A DNA stretch of 64,000 nucleotides from Actinernus sp. WN-2022. Lineage: Eukaryota; Cnidaria; Anthozoa; Actiniaria; Actinernidae. Location of the stretch: positions 26,595,036-26,659,035 of the forward strand of contig JAOWCC010001501.1 of assembly GCA_030867875.1 (NCBI GenBank), written 5' to 3'. The position numbers and the translations under genes were made by a program. Positions 57,209 through 64,000 of the stretch are shown in pieces. Within the stretch, counting starts at the first letter, position 1, and each line of letters opens with the position of its first letter. The notes under the pieces are model-generated. The model was not told the origin of the DNA, ran no database searches, and saw only the letters and a program-made list of their open reading frames with translations.

Positions 57209-58005
57209 TGTTATAACAAATGTTGGTCTGATGTTGAAACATCTGACACCCGTGCTTTCGACATCCTTCAACATGATGCAACAAATGTTGGTCCGATGTT
57301 GAAACATTTGACACCCGTGCTTTCAACATTCTTAAACATGATGCAACAAATGTTGGTCCGATGTTGAAACGTTTGACACCCGTGCTTTCAACATTCTTGA
57401 ACATGATACAACAAATGTTGGTCCGATGTTGAAACATTTGACACCCATGCTTTCAACATCCTTGAACATGATGCAACAAATGTTGGTCCGATGTTGAAAC
57501 ATTTGACACCCGTGCTTTCAACATTCTTAAACATGATGCAACAAATGTTGGTCCGATGTTGAAACGTTTGACACCCGTGCTTTCAACATTCTTGAACATG
57601 ATACAACAAATGTTGGTCCGATGTTGAAACATTTGACACCCATGCTTTCAACATCCTTGAACATGATGCAACAAATGTTGGTCCGATGTTGAAACGTTTG
57701 ACACCCATGCTTTCAACATTCTTGAACATGATACAACAAATGTTGGTCCGATGTTGAAACATTTGACACCCATGCTTTCAACATTCTTGAACATGATACA
57801 ACAAATGTTGGTCCGATGTTGAAACATTTGACACTCGTGCTTTCAACATCCTTGAACATGATGCAACAAATGTTGGTCCGATGTTGAAACATTTGACACT
57901 CGTGCTTTCAACATCCTTGAACATGATGCAACAAATGTTGGTCCGATGTTGAAACGTTTGACACCCGTGCTTTCAACATTCTTGAACATGATACAACAAA
58001 TGTTT
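57209..58005 (+). repeat. 65-bp minisatellite, about 12 units
   Basis: Unit GATGCAACAAATGTTGGTCC + GATGTTGAAACATTTGACAC + CCGTGCTTTCAACATTCTTGAACAT. The period is exactly 65 (57275, 57340, 57405). Variants (GATACA/GATGCA, CATTC/CATCC) alternate in a higher-order way. Related to 13247-13726. Confidence 0.93.
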
Positions 58006-58009
58006 GACC

Positions 58010-60180
58010 AAGGCTTTAGGACTAGTATCTGTAATCGACCTCAATCTATCTTCTCAAGCGTGTTTGTTGGAACGCTTGTTTTGAACAAATTATTGTACGT
58101 GAAGTGAGGTCCGTACCCAACGCCCGATTTTGCACAAGAGTAAAGCTTGGGGAATGCAGATCACCCGAGCCAACATTTCTCCATATAAATACTCGGAAAA
58201 GTTGGCTCGGGGGTGTTGTCCTGGGTACCAGGGACAAAATGTTTCCATATGAATGAACCCTTATAGAACTCTCTCCAAGATTGTGGGTTGAAGATAATTG
58301 TTTTACCGATTTTAAGACCGGGCGTCTGTAAGTATGGCCGCAGAAGATCGAGATAATAGCATGAATTTGCTGGGTCAGGTGAATTACGTTCGGCAGTTGC
58401 TCTCACGTTTTGCCACACTGGAGCAGTGTTGATTCAAACTGCCTTTCTCATGTTGCCAAACTAAATCCCGGGACTATACTCATCAATTATGCTATCTTGG
58501 AATTTAAATTCTAGACCATGCAGATTCCCCGATCTCTATACTGAATCGGTTAAATCAACCAGTCGCTCCAACGTCCATCGTAAAGGCATTTAGAAGCACG
58601 GCTCATTAATGAAGCGGCCTCGGGTTATATGCAAGGATCATCTGCCTTCCGCTCGGGAGTAATTATGGAATTATTTACCGAGGGTTCCGCCCCACAATGG
58701 CGAGGTTTTGTCAATGTACGCAATAGTTTAACCCGAGCCGGCGCCTCACGTCAATGTAATAAAGCGCTATCCAAACTGTATCTAAATTAGTCGTGCGTCT
58801 TTACTGAGAGGGTGTTAGTGTCATGTAAGAATGATGGTTCAGTAGCGCTTCATTACATGGAAGTGAGGCGTTTGAGTCAATACCGCGGCTGAAATAGACT
58901 TTCTCAAAGTCGCCCATACGCTTTTTTGCGATTTGGGTTGGCGCTGAACCACTCGCTTTGAAAAAAATTTGTGATCGACTTGTTGCAAATCCACCGCTGA
59001 AACTGCTATTCGTTACATGCACGCAACTGTAATATCAACAATATCTATCTTCATAAATCGTTAGGAAGCTCATTGTTTGGCTATGTCGCATAAAATTACT
59101 GTTCATAAGACTTCTCGTTGTTTTTTCCCTCGGTCTTTAATAACTTGAACCTTTATAAACCAGTTTGTAGTATAGTGTAGTACAGAGGACAGACGACTAG
59201 AAACAAATAGTGGCTTGTAACACACTATATAAGGAAATAGGGAATAGGTCGAGGTTAACATATTAAAATGCAAGGGGAATATATATTGAATCATCAGTGT
59301 TAAAATGCAAGGTGAAAAATAGATTCACCCGCAAATAAACTGAGGTGCGATATGAGATATATTCACTCGAAATAGCAAAGAAAACCGAGCCATGTCGAAA
59401 AATAACAAACACCACGGCTTGATGGGTGCTAACCATTCACAACGGTACGAAATCCCATGCAGAGATTCCGGTTGGATTGAATCAGATCTACTTGTCGGAC
59501 GAGAGACGTGAGCTAGCAGTTTTCCTGCTCTTTGCGGTCATTCCGAATGTCGAGGATACCATTTTTGTTTATTTTTTAATCTTATTTCCCATATTTATTT
59601 TATTTTTATATTTACGACCAGATGTTTTCGGTGTAACTGGTTAGTACTCCATGCATGCAGATCACTGGGCAGCACGAGCGATCTATGAATGCAAAGTAGA
59701 ATTGATATTCAATAATTTACGAGTCTTCATTGTGAAGGTTTCCATTTTAACCTTTCCAATTTGATAATATTTTGTTCCAAACTGGCTGCAGTATTCATCG
59801 CAACACATCCATAACAAATAAAGCATTAAGTATGAATGATCTTATGAAAAACAAACTTGAAAACTATCGGCGTCGGTGTATCATCTTCTATGCGATCGAG
59901 GTAAGGGCTTCCGTATAATAGAAACAGAAAAAGGAAACTATAATAATAATAATTTACCCTGACCTAATTTTTGATTATCCATCGCTATTTCGGTATAAAT
60001 TAAAGATCGTCGAACTAGTTGACATTAAAATGTTGAATTAGACTGCTTCATTCTAAGATCAATGGTTTCCCAAATTTGTGATGAAATAAATTTAAATGAT
60101 TTGTTCGTGCTTTGGGTACGGTCTGCTACTGATTAAAGTTGTGTCTGGCGGCAAATCTAGTATTATAGTAGTGTCGATTA
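58010..60180. other. Intergenic sequence, no gene supported
   Basis: Short ORFs only (for example 59426-59644, 72 codons with a hydrophobic C-terminal half, and 58161-58418 reverse). None has a family motif, splice context or clear start, so none is called. Confidence 0.4.
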
Positions 60181-60182
60181 AG

Positions 60183-60776
60183 GTTGTCCACAAGTTGCTC
60201 CGCAACTTTTTGGCAACTTTTCATATTTCGAGCAACTATTTTCCCTTCGAGCAACTTTTTGCATTCTGAGCAATTTCTATCCATTCTGAGAAATCGGAGC
60301 AGCTTTTAGTGTTAAATTGGTCTTACTTTCATGCTTCATAATGCTTATTTAGAAGCAGTGTGGTCTTCCTGTGGTTAATTGCTAATGTGATTAGACGGGC
60401 CAGCGGTTATTTTAAAGAAATTCAAAATGGCGGATGATTCATGCTCGTGACTCAGGAGAAGAAGGTCCTTCAGATCTTTGAAGGTAGCAGCAGGAGCAAG
60501 GCTGAGTATTCCAGAGAGCTACATAGAGCTACATGTCTCTGCTTTTGTATACAAAGTGCATAAAGGAGAAACATTCATGAGAATTGCATGAAAATATGCT
60601 TAGAAATGTTACTTTCATAGGGCAATTAGCATATTTTTACTTGAGACCAAATGATGGAAAAGAGCAACTTTCTTAATAAAAAGCAACTTTCTGGATTTTT
60701 TTAGCAACTTTCGAGCAACTTTTTGATACATTTCGAGCACCTTTTTGAGAAACGTCGAGCAACTTGTGGACACCCC
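60183..60776. mobile_element. TIR element with GAGCAACTTTTTG repeats
   Basis: GTTGTCCACAAGTTGCTC at the left and GAGCAACTTGTGGACACC at the right. (G)AGCAACTTT recurs about ten times inside, mostly clustered near the ends. Confidence 0.75.
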
Positions 60777-60970
60777 TAGTGTCGATCTGTGCAATCTTAA
60801 TAGTTTCAGAAAATATTATCGGGACTTTAATTACTCTTTTCATTTATATTTTTATATGCAAAAGTAGCTATTTTTAATGTTATCAAGCTTAGTTAAGTAT
60901 ACCTAGGAGATTAAAGGAGTGGCATTCTCTCTTTTTCGCGCACAAGACATATCAGACAGCTATTCTGTTG

Positions 60971-61204
60971 AAATATTCGGGGGTAGAAGCGGAATATTTT
61001 CACTCTAAAAATTCCGTATTCCTCTGCTCTCCTGAGGTAAATATTCCCATTCCCTACTAATTTTGTTTGGATATTCCTTATTCTTTTTAATTTTCATTGA
61101 AATATTCCGTATTCAGTATATTTTTCAGGCAAATATTCGATATTCCTCAGTTTTCAACCACGATATTCAATATTCAATATTCCGCTTCTACCCCCGAAAA
61201 TATT
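60971..61204. mobile_element. 234-bp MITE (AATATTCGGGGGTAGAAGCGG)
   Basis: AAATATTCGGGGGTAGAAGC + GGAATATT is inverted as AATATTCCGCTTCTACCCCC + GAAAATATT. The interior is made of ATATTCCGTATTC-like repeats. Confidence 0.82.
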
Positions 61205-61236
61205 GAGAGAAATCTCTCGGGTGAGTTCAAGGAAGT

Positions 61237-61352
61237 CTTGGATTCAAAGCGAGACAATCTTTTGTTTTTGCCAGGTTAGCCTCGTTTTGACTATCCCTCA
61301 CTGCGAGGCTAACCTGACAAAAACAAAAGATTGCCTCGCTTTGAATCCAAGA
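61237..61352. repeat. Near-perfect hairpin, 48-bp arms, 20-bp loop
   Basis: Arms CTTGGATTCAAAGCGAGACA + ATCTTTTGTTTTTGCCAGG + TTAGCCTCG and the complement differ at only two positions. The compact stem could be a very young foldback insertion or an RNA hairpin. Confidence 0.8.
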
Positions 61353-61424
61353 TGGCCACCAGGTGAAAAGAGTGAATTACCATGTGGTTCAAGTTCGAAG
61401 CATGCGAAGTCTGCCTTATCATAC

Positions 61425-61565
61425 TTGCCGACTGTCCCGTATTGTGCGGGATGGTCCCGCATTTTAGCCGATAGTCTCACCGTCCCGCAAGCATGATCAC
61501 AAAATGTCCCGCATTTTAGGAATTTCCTTCAAAATGTCCCGCATTTGTCCCGCTTTATCGGATTT
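61425..61565 (+). repeat. TGTCCCGCATTTTAG short repeats
   Basis: TGTCCCGCATTT(TAG) or close variants occur five times, some inverted (GCGGGATGGTCCCGC). Probably a small foldback element. Confidence 0.6.
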
Positions 61566-62044
61566 TCTTAAAAATGGACTTTTTGGAATTTAATTTTTTG
61601 CAAGTTGACATTTGTTGTAGCCTGCGTCAAATCCGAACTGAACCCGTTAGCGAAACAGCGACAGAAAGCTTGTTCTAGACCCCCAGCAGCGTACCTCGAT
61701 TTGAGTACGCGTTCTGTTTACGTTTGGCTTGTAGGAATGCTCATTCTTACCCGTCTTCTGACTGGCCATTCAACTGTCACCAGTGCGACTTACGGCTAAT
61801 TTACGTTTCAAAATATGGCGGCTTTTATATACGTCGAGAAGGGCAATGATATCTATACAATATCAGTTTGAAATCGAGATTCGTTTGCTAGAACAAGTGC
61901 AGTTGACCGGCGTTGAGTTCGGATGTGGCACATTCTAGATATATCCAAGCTGCATGGGAGATTTGTTTGTGTGTTCCTCGAACAAGCATTTTGTAGTGAC
62001 GGATCTATTAAAGTCTTCGGCAAGTTCCTTTCATCCAGGCGTAG

Positions 62045-62180
62045 TTAATCGAATTCAATCGAACCCAATCGCATTCAATCATTCGATTGAATCGATTGCC
62101 TGAAACAATCGAACGAAATCGAATTTACAACAAAATAGTTTGCAATCGAATGCAATCGAACCCAATGGCATTCAATCATT
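62045..62180 (+). repeat. CAATCGAA / TTCAATC short-repeat block
   Basis: Repeats of AATCGAA(T/C)(T/C)CAATCG in two larger copies (62048-62090 and 62140-62185). It immediately precedes the GC-rich promoter-like block and may mark its left border. Confidence 0.55.
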
Positions 62181-62261
62181 CCACTGAATTCATTAATGTT
62201 GAATTCGTTTGGTTATAGTTATATATTATGATCAGTAGTTAGGACACTCACTGTGGCACAA

Positions 62262-62445
62262 AGCCAGCCTTCTGATTGGTCGAGAGAAGGGGCGGGGCGA
62301 TGACGTCACACGAGGGCCGCCGAAGGGGGCGATGACAGTATAGAACAAACCCAGCCTCCTGATTGGGCGAGAGAAAAGCGGGGCGACGACGTCACACGCG
62401 GGCCGCCGGAAGGGGCCAAACCATTATAGAACAAACCCGGCCTCC
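62262..62445 (+). promoter_or_regulatory. Tandem CCAAT / GC-box / CRE-like modules
   Basis: Two copies of an 86-87-bp unit (starting about 62264 and 62351), plus the start of a third at 62437. Each has CTGATTGG (inverted CCAAT), a GC-rich box (GGGGCGGGGC at 62289-62298; weaker in copy 2) and a CRE-like site (TGACGTCA at 62301-62308; CGACGTCA in copy 2). This combination and its duplication look like an enhancer or promoter. It lies just upstream of a TATA box and the broken frame. Confidence 0.5.
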
Positions 62446-62670
62446 TGATTGGTCTAGACCAGTATAGAAAAACCCGGGCCCCGCAGTGGTCGAGACCAGT
62501 ATAGAACAACCCGGCCCCCGGAGTGGTCGAGACCATTATAGAACAAATCCGGTCCCCGGAGTTGTCGAGACCATTATAGAACAAACCGGTCCCCGGAGTG
62601 GTCGAGACCATTATAGAACAAACCCGGTCCCCGGAGTGGTCGAAACCAGTATAGAACAAACCCCGTCTCC
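62445..62670 (+). repeat. 37-38-bp tandem array upstream of TATA box
   Basis: About six units of GACCATTATAGAACAAACCC followed by GGTCCCCGGAGTGGTCGA. Unit starts (CGAGACC) fall near 62491, 62528, 62566, 62603 and 62641. The units share the TATAGAACAAACC segment with the upstream CCAAT/CRE modules, so both arrays derive from one block. Confidence 0.75.
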
Positions 62671-62703
62671 GGAGGGGGTGGAAATTAGACCCCTCTAAGG
62701 GAG

Positions 62704-62710
62704 TATAAAA
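62704..62710 (+). promoter_or_regulatory. TATA box
   Basis: TATAAAA followed by AAG, at the end of the tandem array and 26 bp before the first ATG (62736). The short spacing means transcription would begin very near that ATG, or that translation starts at a later ATG (62809 or 62821). Confidence 0.45.
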
Positions 62711-62735
62711 AAGTGAACCTTTGTGGAATGTATTC

Positions 62736-62873
62736 ATGTTGTTTTGGTTTCTGGCCGTGGTGTCTATGCTCCATCAGGGGTACCGAAAGGTGTGGTTCCT
62801 TTGGGAAGATGATCAACACAATGAAATTCCTAGCAGTGGACTAGGTGGAGAAAGTGAGTCGCGAACAATTTGA
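62736..62873 (+). CDS. Small ORF (45 residues) behind the TATA box
   Basis: ATG at 62736 lies 26 bp past a TATAAAA at 62704-62710. The product begins with a hydrophobic stretch (MLFWFLAVVSMLHQG) and continues with a Trp-rich then acidic part (VWFLWEDDQHNE). It ends at TGA 62871-62873, overlapping by about 60 bp the next reading frame (+1 relative), which has ATGs at 62809 and 62821. It could be a real signal or membrane peptide, or the true N-terminus of the larger broken frame before an indel. No family recognised. Confidence 0.3.
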   Translation: MLFWFLAVVSMLHQGYRKVWFLWEDDQHNEIPSSGLGGESESRTI

Positions 62874-64000
62874 AGCGTTGACCCAACATTTGTACATGGT
62901 TTTGGTGTCCGCGACCATCCCTCAATGGAAACGAATCCGCCCGAAAGAAGGGTTCGCCGAGGCTTGGGAGATCGCTCGCGAAGGCTTTGCGGTGGAGCAC
63001 CTGAAAGAATTTCTGCCTTTTTTGGGGCAGATGTGTACGGTGGCCGTGACGGAATAGATGAAAGACGAGAGGTTGGCCAGCCTAAAGTAATTCTCTGCCG
63101 ACCAGGCGTACGGTGTTTTGCAAGCTTGGAAAGGCAAACTGTGGGAAAAGGGAACGGACGACATGACACTTTTGTTTGGGGGCTTCTTGCAGAGGGTTCA
63201 ACTATTGAACACCGAGTTGAGGAATACCTCCACCCCTCCCATGAGTCCGATGCATATCACCTTGGCCGCCCTGTACATGGCGGTGGTGGCCTACGCGAAC
63301 GGGGATTGTTTCCAGCGTATGCAGCAAACGGCTCAACGGGATGCCAAACGCAAAGCCTTGACCTTGAAGATTCCCCGCCGGAATTTTGATGACCTGTGGG
63401 CGATTAAGTACGACGAGAACAACAAGATCATTTTCAGGTACCAGGAGGATTTGAGGAGGGTGTGTGTGTGCCTCTTGACCCAACTCTACAGAGAACTGGT
63501 GGACGAACGGGAGGAATGGAGTATGCAGAACCTCGCCATCTCCAGAGGGAGATGGTGAGGTTCTTGTAGAGCTGGATTCATCTGAAGCAGACCCTGCGGC
63601 TGACGTGGGATGAGTTGTGCGAGACGCGGCTGTGTGAGGACCTGGTCTGGGGGGAGCATGGATTCTTGCACCGATGCCATACCCACACCCTCCTTCCCCA
63701 CGAGTATTGGTACCACGTCGAAACCTTGAATGCGGAGGGGAGGGTGGTAGGGAACACTATGCGTACCCGCTACATGAACGTAGATTCGGCCTCCCGTGCC
63801 GATTTTGACAAAAACAGCTGCATTCTACTTCCGGACCCTTACTTCCCAGAGCAAGACGCCAGGTATAAGAGGGAGCGAGCGATACTAGAAGACCATGAGC
63901 AATTCCTAGCCTACCTGTACTATCATTTGTGTGATCAGTACACCCAGTCGACCCTGCGTTGGGAAGAAACCTACCAGCTCTGCCTGAGCTTTGAAGAAAC
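62809..64000 (+). pseudogene. Long broken reading frame of unknown family, running off the window
   Basis: From ATG 62809 (or 62821) one frame is protein-like to about 63550, apart from in-frame TAG 62842-62844, TAG 63055-63057 and TAA 63088-63090. It then closes at TGA 63556-63558, and a neighbouring frame continues with one TAG (63567-63569) and stays open to base 64000. The segments are charged and helix-like (EQFEALTQHLYMV, FAEAWEIAREGFAVEHLKEF, QEDLRRVCVCLLTQLYREL; later WGEHGFLHRCHTHTLL and EYWYHVETLNAEGRV). Base composition and codon use are GC-richer than the host exons. It is intronless and sits behind a TATA box and tandem promoter-like repeats. This suggests an integrated mobile or viral element in decay, but no capsid, polymerase, integrase or protease motif is visible, so I give no family. 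Confidence 0.5.

Noticed and set aside
57183..57437. 84-codon reverse ORF
   Set aside because: A reading of the 65-bp minisatellite.
59426..59644. 72-codon ORF with a hydrophobic C-terminal segment
   Set aside because: Isolated, AT-rich, and the hydrophobic run is what TTT/TTA-rich DNA encodes.
62306..62737. 143-codon reverse ORF and 70-codon forward ORF with GVVETIIEQ repeats
   Set aside because: Artefacts of the 37-38-bp and 87-bp tandem arrays; the spacing keeps frames open without coding meaning.

Overview
The window reads as animal nuclear DNA with an AT-rich background and intron-rich genes. Introns show GT-AG borders, there are no operons, and the space between exons is packed with small non-autonomous transposons, tRNA-derived SINEs, minisatellites and G/C homopolymers. 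Gene content (one sestrin, a TspanC8 tetraspanin, a MICOS13-type protein, an ankyrin-repeat protein) and this repeat style fit a cnidarian such as a stony coral or anemone. That placement is an inference; no marker gene proves it.

Layout. (1) 1-12.7 kb, plus strand: the last five coding exons of a sestrin gene whose 5' part lies left of the window. Its introns hold a 332-bp-arm inverted repeat, several terminal-inverted-repeat (TIR) elements and a 340-bp polypyrimidine tract. (2) 12.7-22.4 kb: intergenic, with minisatellites, a 1.64-kb TIR element and a 42-bp-class tandem array. (3) 22.5-31.9 kb, minus strand: a complete seven-exon TspanC8 tetraspanin of 278 residues, tail-to-tail with sestrin. 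Its introns carry SINE fragments and nested MITEs. (4) 34.2-44.1 kb, plus strand, head-to-head with the tetraspanin: a five-exon ankyrin-repeat gene with two compensating one-base frame breaks. Its third intron holds a 33-bp-class minisatellite split by two transposons. (5) 44.1-51.2 kb: intergenic SINEs, MITEs and microsatellites. (6) 51.3-56.5 kb, plus strand: a MICOS13 (MIC13/QIL1) gene in two recognised exons. (7) 56.6-62.2 kb: a 65-bp minisatellite and TIR elements, no gene seen. (8) 62.2-64 kb: a GC-richer block unlike the rest. It has duplicated CCAAT/GC-box/CRE-like modules, a 37-38-bp tandem array, a TATA box and a broken long reading frame that runs off the window. I could not identify the protein.

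The four host genes do not form a pathway cluster. They act separately: sestrin in amino-acid sensing to GATOR2/TORC1, the tetraspanin probably as an ADAM10 chaperone, MIC13 in mitochondrial cristae junctions, and the ankyrin protein in an unknown role. Part 8 is the best candidate for something undescribed. Most of the remaining complexity is the layered transposon record. All gene calls come from reading the sequence against remembered family features; no search was run.
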